Shown here piece by piece: positions 46,161-55,423 of a stretch of 64,000 nucleotides of DNA. Both the position numbers and the translations under genes were made by a program. The stretch comes from Rhodanobacter sp. OK091. GTDB taxonomy: Bacteria > Pseudomonadota > Gammaproteobacteria > Xanthomonadales > Rhodanobacteraceae. A model generated the notes under the pieces. It was not told the DNA's origin, ran no database searches, and worked only from the letters and a program-made list of their open reading frames with translations. The stretch lies in NCBI RefSeq assembly GCF_900142825.1, contig NZ_FRCH01000002.1, positions 744,001 to 808,000 on the forward strand, written 5' to 3'. Position 1 is the stretch's first letter, and each line of letters begins with the position of its first letter.

Positions 46161-49100
46161 ATGAAGGAGTCGAAGGTCGTGGAGTCGTTGATAGCATCGG
46201 TGGCTGTTTGTCTCGCGCGACGTACCGGTCTCGTGGGTGTAGCACTGTTGTCCTTGGTGTTTATTGCATCCAGCTGCTTTGCAGGCGTGGGGTCGAAAGA
46301 CGCCGCTTGGGGCTTGGATCATTTTCAACACACCCCCTATACCGCAACCGAGGGAGCGCCTGAAGGTGTTACGTCGTTGGTCCAGACGACAGATGGGTAC
46401 CTTTGGGTCGGGGGAAGCGAAGGTCTTGCTAGTTTCGATGGCCTGAAATTCGTCCCGTTCGAGCCGCGTGAGCGTGGGCAGCTCCTTTCGACCCAGATCT
46501 ACACACTATTCGCCGACCATGGAGGCGGACTCTGGATTGGTTACGACGGCAAAGGTATCAGCCATCTGAAGGATGGTCGTCTTAAACACTATGGATCTGC
46601 CGAAAATTACCAGCTCACGGTAACAACGCAGATTTTTGAAAGCAGTCGCGGAACCGTTTTTGCGATAGGGCGAGGTCCGTTCAGCGAATTTCAGAATGGC
46701 CATTGGCGAGAAGTATTTCCCACGAGCAATCTCGCCATCACCGCAGCAACTATCGACAGAAGCAGCACACTTTGGCTCGGCGGAATAGAGAAGGTCTTTG
46801 GTCTCGTGAAGGATCGGACCAAATGGTCGATGCGGGATTTTCGGCCAAGAGCAGAATCATAAGTCTTGCCGTCGTAGACAGTGTCCTCTACGTCACCGAA
46901 TTAAGCGGGCCAACAAGAAGGCTGCAAATCGACGGCACCAAGCTTCATGAGCTACCGAGCTTGCCGGTGCGAACTGTGGCGCCGCTGCTCGACCGACATG
47001 GAGGGCTCTGGGCCCCAACATTAGGAGCGGGGGTGCGCAGAATATCTGCTATTTCAAGCTTGAATGAACCGGCCGATCCATCGGCGGCAAGCGATACCTT
47101 CAGCAAAGGAGACGGGCTGACGGGCGACTACGCATGGCCCTCTTTGCTCGACAAGGAGGGGGACGTTTGGATAGGCACCCAGTTTGGGGTCGACCGGTTC
47201 AGAGAAACGTCGTTCGTTAATGTACGTCTACCCGATGGCATCCAGTCACCCGCGGTTAGCCCCGGCGAACCGGGTGCCGTATGGATTGGCAGTAGCGAGA
47301 TGCCGGTTATGCATCTGGCTAACGGCCAGCTCCGCTCAACGGCTGTACCGGCATACACCTTCGCCAAATGTTTTGATGAAAGCACTGGCAACGCATGGGC
47401 CGCGAACGACGGATTGTGGCTATTGGATCCCAAACAGCCACGGCGCGTCGAATCGAATCCTGCAAAAAAACGCGTGATTGCATTATCCCTTGCCTGCGGC
47501 GAGCACGGCCACATGCTGGTCGTGTTTCAGACCTTAATTGGGGTCTATGAGCGGCTCAACGGACAGTGGCGGGAGCGCCCCGATCTAGAGCATCCGCTTG
47601 TCATCGAATCGGCAGGCGGCGAAAGGTTTTTCTTGGGATATCCGGAAAATAGGTTCGCGATCGTCGATGGCTCCGTTGTTCAACGCTATCAATCGGCAGA
47701 CGGCCTGCACGTTGGCGATGTTACGTCGTTCGCGACGTTCGGAAAGAATGCGTTCGTGGGCGGGCTGGCCGGACTCGCACTTCTCAAGGATGGCCGTGTC
47801 CATGCACTTCAATCATCGGATGATCCTCCCCTATCGAATATCACAGGTCTCGCGCACGATCTGCAGGGAAACTTGTGGATACATATGTCAGCGGGAGCGG
47901 CAAGAATCGACCGAGAAGATGTCGCACACATCCTTGCGGATCCCGATTACCGCGCCCCATACAAGCTGTTTGATTCCACGGACGGACTTCGTGGTGTCCC
48001 GGCACAGCACAACGCGTTGCCGTCACTTATCCGCGATGGCGAGGGCAAGCTCTGGTTCAGTTCTCAAGCAAGAGTCGCCTGGCTCGATCCGCAAGAGATG
48101 GTACAAAACACGGTGCGCCCGAATGTATCCGTCACCAAAGTGATCGCGGAAGGGGCGGCGTATGAGCCGCAAAGGCACCTGAAGCTGCCGCGGGTCCGGA
48201 ACATCGAGATCGATTTCAACGCTCCCCTGTTGCGGGCGCCCGAGCGCGCGCAATTTCAATATCGCATGGATGGAGTGGACGTGGACTGGCAGGATGCGGG
48301 TACGAGACGAGCGGCGTTCTATACCAATTTGTCACCAGGGGCGCACGATTTCCGCGTGCGGGTCGCTAATGAATCTGGCGTCTGGGGTGAGGCTGCCGCT
48401 GACATCAGGCTGGATATCGCGCACGCGTTCTATGAAGACTGGAAGTTTCGGACGGCCTGCCTGGGGCTGGCCATGGGCTTGCTGTGGCTTCTTGTGCATC
48501 TCCGGATCCACAAAGCCACGGAGCGTCTCAAGGCCCAGCTGGAAATACGTGCGGATGAGCGTGAAGCGGTAGCGCGGGACATCCATGACACGTTCTTGCA
48601 AAGCGCCCAGTCCATCGCGCTCCAGCTTGATGTCTTGGGCACGACAGTCAGCGACACCGATCTCAAGAGCCGGATATCCCGCTTATCGGCGGTGGCGCGA
48701 GATTCTCTTGCGGAAAGTAGGGACAGGATTCGGCTGCTCAGAGATCATGCGCTTGTCGCCGAAGATCCGTTGACTAACGCGCTAAACGCGGCCCAGGCGC
48801 ACGCGACCGAACATGGCATCGAGCTTGTGGCTTCCCTGACGGGGCAAAGGCGATCCGTGGCGGCGGCGGCCGCGGATGAGCTCATTCCGGTGATCCATGA
48901 GTTGGTCTGGAACGCTTGCCGCCATGCTCAGGCATCCCGCATCGACATCGCCATGCTCTTCGGCATGCTGAGTTTCGCGCTCATTGTGCGCGACGATGGG
49001 ATCGGCTTGGGCGAGCAGGTGATCAGGGGCGGATCACCGCAGGGCCATTGGGGCATTCAGGGTGTGAAGGAGCGCGTGGCGCGCATTGGCGGCAGCGTAC

Positions 49101-49177
49101 GTTTTGAGCGATTGACCCCGCATGGCACCCGGGTGGTGATCAGAATCCCGGCACGCCGGATGTACGCCAGAAACTGA
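46161..49177 (+). pseudogene. Propeller-type sensor histidine kinase, frameshifted
   Basis: Two overlapping frames (46161-46862 and, from before 46862, to 49177) together give about 1000 residues with the same architecture as the kinase at 6535-9597. The parts are a signal peptide (LLSLVFIASSCFAG), a Reg_prop propeller, a Y_Y_Y domain (FQYRMDGVDVDWQDAGTRRAAFYTNLSPG), one transmembrane helix, the HisKA_3 box ARDIHDTFLQ and a HATPase domain (DDGIGLGE). Frame 1 runs through GGIEKVFGLVKDRTKW, then reads into a stop, while the next frame continues with VDAGFSAKSRIISL; the shift lies near 46815-46840. It may be a real null mutation, a sequencing error or, less likely, a programmed shift. Codons elsewhere look well kept. 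The IS3 remnant lies just upstream. Confidence 0.85.
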
Positions 49178-49421
49178 TTGTCGTCATCCATGGTGGCATT
49201 CATGGCTTTACATGCGGTTTGATTTCTGCGGTCACACCCTGCTGTAAGGGAGTCTGACTGCGTGCCTGATCACCCATTAGGGTCTATGGCGCCTCTGGGT
49301 GCGCTCCTATGATTAAAAAGCTTTTCGCTTCCATAAGGGAGCGGATGGACCAGCAATGCTATTCCCTGGACACCACGCGATGTCGCGTAAACGGATCACC
49401 CTTGGGCAAGAGAGGCAGCTA

Positions 49422-49808
49422 ATGAACAAGCGCGAACAGGCACCAACGCACGAGGCGCTGGATCAGGATTTCCTGGACGCGCAAAGAGCGCGTCTGATCA
49501 AGCTGCGCGATGACCTGACCAAGGTGGCGGACGTCGCCGGCGAAGAGGAAGAGGCCGTGCAGTTCGAGGCTGGTGGCGAGGCGCGCGATGACGCCGATAG
49601 CGCCGAGGGCATGGCTATCCAGGAGAACGACGAGGCGGTTTTCCACCGCAATGTGGGCCGGCTCGCCCAAGTGATCCGTGCGCTTGAACGCATGGATAAG
49701 GGCGTATACGGCCTCTCTGAAAAGAGTGGCTCGCCCATCCCGAAGGCCAGGCTGATCGCCGTGCCGGAGGCAACCCTGACCCTGGATGAAGAAGAACGAC
49801 GCGACTGA
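49422..49808 (+). CDS. DksA/TraR-family protein lacking zinc-finger cysteines
   Basis: 128 residues from ATG 49422 with GAGAGG upstream. The N-terminal helical hairpin (ALDQDFLDAQRARLIKLRDDLTKVADV...EARDDADSAEGMAIQENDEAVFHRNVGRLAQVIRALERMDKGVYG) matches the coiled-coil of DksA/TraR-like proteins that enter the RNA polymerase secondary channel. In the globular domain, where the family normally has C..C and C..C, this protein reads GLSEKSGSPIPKARL and TLTLDEEE, so all four zinc cysteines are gone. Comparable cysteine-free DksA homologues are known in other bacteria. It may tune transcription under oxidative stress, when zinc-finger DksA fails. Confidence 0.85.
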   Translation: MNKREQAPTHEALDQDFLDAQRARLIKLRDDLTKVADVAGEEEEAVQFEAGGEARDDADSAEGMAIQENDEAVFHRNVGRLAQVIRALERMDKGVYGLSEKSGSPIPKARLIAVPEATLTLDEEERRD

Positions 49809-49809
49809 C

Positions 49810-49885
49810 GTTGAAGCCAGGGCTTCAACACGTCATTAGGCTTCGATGCCATGCGGTTGTTGTTGACCTGGCCTGCTTGGCCAGG
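49810..49885. terminator. Pair of hairpins between convergent genes
   Basis: GTTGAAGCC/GGCTTCAAC (49810-49829, 2-base loop) and CCTGGCC/GGCCAGG (49867-49885, 5-base loop) lie between the dksA-like gene and the end of the Mo hydroxylase operon. They are suited to stop transcription from both sides. Confidence 0.55.
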
Positions 49886-49922
49886 GCGCGACGCATCGTG
49901 CCGAACTGCCCGATGATATGGG

Positions 49923-52208
49923 TCAGGCAAAGATCGGCGAGTCTTGGCGGGCAACGGGAAGGTGCAATGGCCGCCATCCAACAACGCGCTTGATCGCGTT
50001 GATCAGTGCAGCTGCAGTGGGCGCCTGAGCGATTTCCGCCGCCCCCAGGAAAGGGGCGCCCGGACGGTCAATCAATTCGACTTCGATGGCGGCAGGGATG
50101 TGGGGAAAGCGCGCGATCGGGTAGCTGGACCAATCGACACTCTGCACGCCGTTCTCGCCGACCAGCGCCTGCTCGTAGAGCGTCCAGCTCGAAGACTGCA
50201 CGATGCCGCCTTCGATCTGGTTCGTGAGTCCATCGGGGCTGACGATCTGGCCGCAATCGACCGCTGCGACCACACGGACAATGCGGACCGAACGGGCGGC
50301 TTTGTCCAGCTTGACCTCCAGGGCTATGGCGCAGTAGCCCATGAGGTTTTTGTATTGGGAAAAGGCAAACCCGATACCGTGCCCCTCGGGCAGCGGCGTG
50401 GCCAGATTCCAGCCGAAACGGTTGGCGGCTCGCTGGATGACGTCGCGCGCACGCGGATCATCCAGATGCTGAAGTCGATAGGCCACCGGATCCTCGCCGA
50501 ATTGCTCGGCTAGGTCATCCATCATGCCTTCGATGGTGGTGACATTGATGTATGCGCCAAGCGACCGCATCGCCGAGGTGCGAAATGGCATATCGGTAAC
50601 GAAGTGCATGTCGACGCGTACGGACGGAATGCGATAAAGCGGAACGGCATTTCGATCAGCATCGCCTTCCGGTTGCGGAATAGGCGCGGGCGAGGCAGGC
50701 GCGGCCGGATGGGCCAGCAGCGTGGCCGGTATCAAGCGACCCGCATTGACGATGCGTGAATTGTGGGGCGTGCTCCAGAGCGCGTGATGCCAGGATTGCA
50801 GCTTCCCATGAGCGTCTGTCACGGCGTTGATCTCCGTGAGCATGGCGGGGCCAAGCGGTTCCCATCCGGCCTCCTGGTCGCGCATCCACTGAACCCGGAC
50901 CGGACGATTGGGCGTGCGATAGGCCAGGACAGCCGCGTCGCACGCCGCGTCATCGGCGCCGTTGTGGCCATAGCAGCCGGCTCCTTCCGCATGAATGCAT
51001 CGCACGTTCTCCTTGGGCAAGCCCAGCAACTCGGCGATGCCAGCCCGCAAAGGAAAAACCCCTTGGGAATGAGTCCACACGGTCAGCATGTCGTTGCGAA
51101 AGACGGCCACCGCGCAGGACGGTCCGATAGATCCGTGAAGCACATACTGCTTGGTCATCGCCAGGCTGCGCGTGGGCGATGCCGGCGCGCTGATCGATGC
51201 GGCGGAGGCGTTGGAAAGAACCTGTTTTACAGGACCGTTGTTTTCCCGGGTCGTTACGTAGAGACGTTCGGGCAGCGTCTTCAGTACGGCGTGGATGGTG
51301 TCGTTCGTCGGATACGTCTGCGTTAGTTGCCATTGGGCACGTTCGCGCAGCGCCCGCATGGCTTGAATCGCCTCCCATTCATGCTCGGCGAGCACGGCGA
51401 GGAAATTGCCGTCGCGAACGACTTTCACGACGCCCCGCATGGTCTCGATCGCGCGGGTATCGATCTCTTTCAGCTGCGCGCTTGCATTGGGTGGCCGAAC
51501 GACACGCGCATGCAGCATGCCGTCAAGCCGCAAGTCCTGCACATAGGCGGTTCCGCCAGTGACTTTGGCGGGGATGTCTACCCGCGGAATTGAATGCCCG
51601 ATGTAGCGATACGCGGAAGGATCGCCTTGGGGCGAAACGGATTTGGCCTGTTGATGGAGGTTGACGCCCTGCGCAGCTTCTTCATATGTCATCTGCCGGC
51701 CATCGCCCGACAGAATGATCCCGTCGCGGAGCATGAGGCTCTTGGTGGGTACGCCAAGTTTGGCCGCTGCCGCCTCGAGCAGCATCTGCCGAACCTGGAT
51801 GGCTGCGTGATAGATCGCCGTGCCGCCATCGGCCATGGAATGGCTGCCGGCGGTATAGCCTTCATCGGGCGTCAACGCGGTGTCGGCGGTGACGAACTTG
51901 AACTTGTCGAGCGGCATGGCCAATTGATCGGCAGCGATCTGCCAGAGCGCTGTACGTACGCCGGTACCAAGCTCCACCTTGCCGCTGCAAACCGTGACTC
52001 CCTGCGCGTCGATCTTGATCCACGAGTCGAGGATGGGGTCGATCTTGAGATCGCCAGGAAGGTCGGGAGCAAGAATGGTTGCGCCGAGCGTATTTGTCTC
52101 GCCCGCCAAGGCTCGCCATGAGCCGAACAGGGCAAAGCTGACCATAAAGCCGCTGCCGGCAAGGAACGCGCGGCGGCTCTTGTCGACCGGAGCATCCGCG
52201 GGTTTCAT
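49923..52208 (-). CDS. Molybdopterin-binding subunit of a nicotinate-dehydrogenase-like Mo hydroxylase
   Basis: 761 residues. Tat signal KSRRAFLAGSGFMVSFALFG. The xanthine-dehydrogenase-type fold is clear (GKVELGTGVRTALWQIAADQL, AGSHSMADGGTAI, WEAIQAMRAL, NGADDAACDAAVLAYR, MRSLGAYINV, CGQIVSPDGLTNQIEGGIVQS). The first pterin loop reads GCYGHNGADD, as in the NicB-like branch, instead of the GGGFGRR of the window's other Mo subunit. The catalytic glutamate is in FLGAAEIAQAP. The start overlaps the 2Fe-2S gene by 4 bases, forming a cytochrome / 2Fe-2S / Mo operon. It would hydroxylate an N-heterocycle or aldehyde in the periplasm; the substrate is not shown. Confidence 0.9.
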   Translation of the reverse strand: MKPADAPVDKSRRAFLAGSGFMVSFALFGSWRALAGETNTLGATILAPDLPGDLKIDPILDSWIKIDAQGVTVCSGKVELGTGVRTALWQIAADQLAMPLDKFKFVTADTALTPDEGYTAGSHSMADGGTAIYHAAIQVRQMLLEAAAAKLGVPTKSLMLRDGIILSGDGRQMTYEEAAQGVNLHQQAKSVSPQGDPSAYRYIGHSIPRVDIPAKVTGGTAYVQDLRLDGMLHARVVRPPNASAQLKEIDTRAIETMRGVVKVVRDGNFLAVLAEHEWEAIQAMRALRERAQWQLTQTYPTNDTIHAVLKTLPERLYVTTRENNGPVKQVLSNASAASISAPASPTRSLAMTKQYVLHGSIGPSCAVAVFRNDMLTVWTHSQGVFPLRAGIAELLGLPKENVRCIHAEGAGCYGHNGADDAACDAAVLAYRTPNRPVRVQWMRDQEAGWEPLGPAMLTEINAVTDAHGKLQSWHHALWSTPHNSRIVNAGRLIPATLLAHPAAPASPAPIPQPEGDADRNAVPLYRIPSVRVDMHFVTDMPFRTSAMRSLGAYINVTTIEGMMDDLAEQFGEDPVAYRLQHLDDPRARDVIQRAANRFGWNLATPLPEGHGIGFAFSQYKNLMGYCAIALEVKLDKAARSVRIVRVVAAVDCGQIVSPDGLTNQIEGGIVQSSSWTLYEQALVGENGVQSVDWSSYPIARFPHIPAAIEVELIDRPGAPFLGAAEIAQAPTAAALINAIKRVVGWRPLHLPVARQDSPIFA

Positions 52209-52696
52209 GCGCGCTCCTTGAGCGCGCCAGCATTCAGGCGCTGCCCTTTGTCGGCCACCTGGCGGATGGCGGCGAGGATGCGCTTATGAGTGCCGCATCG
52301 GCAGAGGTTGGGAGCCATGTGCTCGCGGATCTGCTGTTCGGTGGGCCGGGCAACCTGCTCGAGCAGCGCCTGGGCACGCATGATCATGCCCGCGATACAG
52401 TAGCCGCACTGTACGGCCTGGTGATCGATGAAAGCCTGCTGGAGTGGCCCGGGTCGTTCCGTCGTGCCGAGGCTTTCAAGGGTGCGGACTTCTCTCGTCC
52501 CTACAGACGACACAGGGAAGAGGCAGGAGAAGACGGGGCGTCCGTCCACCAGCACCGTACACGCGCCGCATTGCCCCATGCCGCAACCATATTTGGCTCC
52601 GTTGAGCTTGAGGTGATCACGGAGTGCGTAGAGAAGCGGCGTTTCAGGCGTTACCTCCAGCGGTTGTGTCTGGCCGTTGACGTTGAGGTTGATCAT
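52205..52696 (-). CDS. 2Fe-2S subunit of the Mo hydroxylase
   Basis: 163 residues from the ATG at 52696, with GGGAG upstream in the reverse direction. The plant-type ferredoxin site has Cys38, Cys43, Cys46 and Cys58 (YGCGMGQCGACTVLVDG). The second helical cluster uses QCGYCIAGM and LCRCGTHKRI. This is the small subunit of three-part aldehyde/nicotinate oxidoreductases and is exported with the Tat-targeted large subunit. It overlaps both neighbours by 4 bases. Confidence 0.94.
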   Translation of the reverse strand: MINLNVNGQTQPLEVTPETPLLYALRDHLKLNGAKYGCGMGQCGACTVLVDGRPVFSCLFPVSSVGTREVRTLESLGTTERPGPLQQAFIDHQAVQCGYCIAGMIMRAQALLEQVARPTEQQIREHMAPNLCRCGTHKRILAAIRQVADKGQRLNAGALKERA

Positions 52697-53958
52697 GGGC
52701 TTTTCTCCCGCAGCTCCGCGACATGCTTGTCCAGGTCTGGCCACGGTGTGGGTTGGGCTGAGGTCGAGCGCACATAGGTGGCCAGATCCGCAATCTGTTG
52801 ATCCGTCAGCACGTCAGCGAACGGAGGCATGTACACGGTGTGATCCGGCTGCGCCGGCCAGGCCAGTCCCTTGTGAACCGTCATCACGAAATTCCTCGGC
52901 GAGGGACTCATGACTGCCGAACTCATCGTCAGTGCTGGACGTCCCATGGCGTCTCGCATCGGTGAGCCGTCGTCATGGCACTCGGCACAGGCGCCCGCAA
53001 ATACCTGCTTGCCGCGATCGATGCGTTGGGCCAGATCACTGAGCGCCGCGGAAGATTGAGGCGCGCGCCATGGCTGTTGAAGGGACAGCAGATATGCGGC
53101 GATGGCTTCGACATCCTCGCGTGGCACGCGTCGCAGATTTTCGGTGACAGGACGCATGGGTCCGGCAGCGGCGCCATGCTCGCCAGCCAGTCCCGTGCTC
53201 AGATAGTCGGCAATCTGTTGAGCTACCCAGGGATGGGGTGACGCGGCCAATTGATCGAGCGCAGGCGCTGACCATTGATCGACAACGCCACCCTGCATGT
53301 ATTCGCGGCGTTTCTCTCCGCCGATGACGCCCATCATGGTGTGGCAGGAAGAACAATGGCCGAGACCTTCCACCAGGTATTTGCCGCGATCAACGGGTGA
53401 GTCGCTTGCCGCCGGTTGCGCGCCTTCCCGCAGATAAAGCAGGTTCCAGAAAGCCAGCGATGGCCGGAAGCGCAAGGGCAGGGGCAGTTCGTTGGTCCTG
53501 GCTGGAGCGTAGGCAGCCGGCCGGGTCATGAGAAACGCGTACGCCGCCTCGATGTCGTGGTCCGTGACCTTGGTGTAGTGGATGTAGGGGAATGCGGGAT
53601 AAAGCAGATGCCCGTCGCGCGATACACCCTGGCGCATGGCCCGGCGGAAGGCCTCGAGCGACCAGGTGCCAATACCTGTCGCGCGGTCGGGTGTGATGTT
53701 GGTGGTGTAGATGATGCCGAAGGGCGTCTTGAGTGGCAGGCCGCCAGCGTAGTCGGCGCCGTCTGGAGCGGTATGGCACACGACGCAGTCGCCCAGCGCG
53801 ACGACACGCGCCCCTTGAGCAATGAGCGTTGGCGTTAAAGCCACATTGGGCTTGGCCACGGGATCGATGGACGGCTTGATCGCCAGGGCGAACAACACTC
53901 CCGCCCCAATCACCAGCGCGGCAACGACAGCCACTACTAACTTCCGCTTTTTTTTCAT
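52693..53958 (-). CDS. Three-haem cytochrome c of the Mo hydroxylase operon
   Basis: 421 residues from the ATG at 53958 (MKKKRKLVVAVVAALVIGAG). A lysine-rich N-terminus and one hydrophobic helix act as membrane anchor. Haem sites: CVVCH at residue 58, CSSCH at 202 and CAECH at 324, with axial-methionine candidates downstream of each. It is the first gene of the operon, whereas its paralogue at 2192 follows its Mo subunit. It would carry electrons from the hydroxylase to the respiratory chain. Confidence 0.92.
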   Translation of the reverse strand: MKKKRKLVVAVVAALVIGAGVLFALAIKPSIDPVAKPNVALTPTLIAQGARVVALGDCVVCHTAPDGADYAGGLPLKTPFGIIYTTNITPDRATGIGTWSLEAFRRAMRQGVSRDGHLLYPAFPYIHYTKVTDHDIEAAYAFLMTRPAAYAPARTNELPLPLRFRPSLAFWNLLYLREGAQPAASDSPVDRGKYLVEGLGHCSSCHTMMGVIGGEKRREYMQGGVVDQWSAPALDQLAASPHPWVAQQIADYLSTGLAGEHGAAAGPMRPVTENLRRVPREDVEAIAAYLLSLQQPWRAPQSSAALSDLAQRIDRGKQVFAGACAECHDDGSPMRDAMGRPALTMSSAVMSPSPRNFVMTVHKGLAWPAQPDHTVYMPPFADVLTDQQIADLATYVRSTSAQPTPWPDLDKHVAELREKSP

Positions 53959-54140
53959 GCTCGCCACCCGAGACAGAGATTGCGGTTGTGATGGCTCCGC
54001 CACAGGGAATCTCAAAAGACATATGAGTAGACCCATTGGCGCGCGGCAAAAAAACACCCGAAAGGGCAATTCGGGAAACCCGATAAGCCCGTGGAAAGCG
54101 GCGCTCCCGTTCTTTCTCATACGTTCCTGGCAGGCGCGTT

Positions 54141-54161
54141 TCCACCCGATTGGGCATTGAA
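54141..54161. promoter_or_regulatory. 21-nt motif shared with the region before the first response regulator
   Basis: CACCCGATTGGGCATTGAA at 54143-54161 in the 311-base divergent gap between the cytochrome c gene (minus strand) and the receiver-only regulator (plus strand). It equals the 9706-9724 element at 18 of 19 positions. No other feature was recognised in this gap. Confidence 0.4.
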
Positions 54162-54269
54162 TGGAGGCTTTGCCAGGCAGATAGTTTTCGACAGGCCGCC
54201 TCTGCGAAGGAGCGCCAATGACCGCCATCGAAGACGGTGCCTTGCCTCCGCGGGCCTGAAGGAGCAACT

Positions 54270-54659
54270 GTGGTGCGCGATAAAGGAAGCCTTCGTGTTC
54301 TGATTGTCGATGACCATCCTATTATGCGTGATGGTCTCGTTGCGGCGGTCGAAGGCGATGACCGGATGATCGTCGCGGGCCAGGCGGGCGATGCGGCGGA
54401 ATCCATACGTCGCTATCGCGAATTACGTCCCGACGTCACGCTTATCGACCTGGAGATGCGCGGCACCGATGGCTTCAAAGCCATTGCCACGATCATGGAT
54501 GAAGATCCATCGGCGCGCATTCTTGTCATTGCCTCCTCGATGAGCGATCCGCGCATAGAACGCGCATTGGTCATGGGGGCTGGCGCCTACCTGCTGAAAA
54601 CGGCCACTCGGGTGGACATTCCTGCCGCCATTCGGTCGCTGGCAAACAGATCTATCTAG
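54270..54659 (+). CDS. Receiver-domain-only response regulator
   Basis: 129 residues from a GTG at 54270 with AAGGAG five bases upstream. It aligns without gaps to the first 129 residues of the regulator at 9756: VDD pocket near 14, phosphoacceptor Asp60 in LIDLEMRGTDG, lysine in YLLKTATR. It ends at IRSLANRSI, exactly where the linker to the LuxR-type DNA-binding domain would begin. No helix-turn-helix remnant follows: the next gene starts within 20 bases. It may act as a phosphate sink or protein-binding switch for the propeller-type kinases, or be a decayed regulator. Confidence 0.85.
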   Translation: MVRDKGSLRVLIVDDHPIMRDGLVAAVEGDDRMIVAGQAGDAAESIRRYRELRPDVTLIDLEMRGTDGFKAIATIMDEDPSARILVIASSMSDPRIERALVMGAGAYLLKTATRVDIPAAIRSLANRSI

Positions 54660-54676
54660 TACGCGCGGTATGAGTG

Positions 54677-55306
54677 ATGTCAGAGAAGAGTGCGATGAAT
54701 CTGCAGCGAAAGATAGGCGTATGGAAGGACATTTCCATCGAGATGGCCGCCTGGGATGGCGCGGAAGCACCGGTGAATCTCTCGTGCGCCTGCATGTTCG
54801 AGCGCGAGATCGGCAATGCGGGATGGGCGGGAGGCATGCGGCATCTGGATGCGGCGCTGGGTGGCGCGTTGTCTGCGCTCCGGCGGTCCGGAGCCTTTCG
54901 CGGCAGTTACCTCGAAACCTTGCTGCTCGACCGTCTCCCTCCTGCGATTCCGGCTCAGGTCGTCCTGGTGATCGGTCTCGGCGATCCTGATGCCTGGACG
55001 CCAAGCGTGTCAGCCATGGCGGCGGCCACCGCTGTTCGAATGGCGATGCAGCACCGTTTCACAAGCTGCGCTTTTGCTCCAAGCCTCCTTGATGCCGGAT
55101 TTGATGGGCGAGCCATTTCCGGTGTGGCGCAGACCATGATGAAGGCTGTCCTCACGGTGATTGGCGCGCAGGAAAAAGTGACCGAGTCGGGTCTCGCCTC
55201 GGCTCATCGCCTTCGCCGTTGGATCTTTGATGTTGGTGTCTCACACTTTGATCAAACGACAGAGTCATTTCAGCAGGCACTGTCAGCCAGTGCCCGAAGA
55301 GCCTGA
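54677..55306 (+). CDS. Stand-alone M17 leucyl-aminopeptidase N-terminal (macro-like) domain protein
   Basis: 209 residues from ATG 54677; an ATG at 54695 is better spaced to AGAGAAGAG and is an alternative. The segment VNLSCACMFEREIGNAGWAGGMRHLDAALGGALSALRRSGAFRGSYLETLLLDRLP...AQVVLVIGLGDPDAWT resembles the N-terminal domain of M17 aminopeptidases. The metal-binding catalytic domain is absent, so no peptidase activity is expected. The N-terminal domain is related to macro domains that can bind nucleotides or ADP-ribose. It starts 17 bases after the receiver-only regulator and is probably co-transcribed with it. Role unknown. Confidence 0.6.
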   Translation: MSEKSAMNLQRKIGVWKDISIEMAAWDGAEAPVNLSCACMFEREIGNAGWAGGMRHLDAALGGALSALRRSGAFRGSYLETLLLDRLPPAIPAQVVLVIGLGDPDAWTPSVSAMAAATAVRMAMQHRFTSCAFAPSLLDAGFDGRAISGVAQTMMKAVLTVIGAQEKVTESGLASAHRLRRWIFDVGVSHFDQTTESFQQALSASARRA

Positions 55307-55423
55307 GCGGGATCGATGCTAAAGATGGCGGGGGAGGCGGATCGGCGCGCCTCATATCGCGCAGCGCCGCCAATGGATGACCTCGCCAGTCCGCAGCATC
55401 CTGTCCTGAGATATGCCGACACG

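Noticed and set aside
46703-49177. Independent short-start kinase gene beginning at 46703
   Set aside because: The first 40 residues read in that frame are nonsense antiparallel to the real propeller frame; homology shows one frameshifted gene from 46161.
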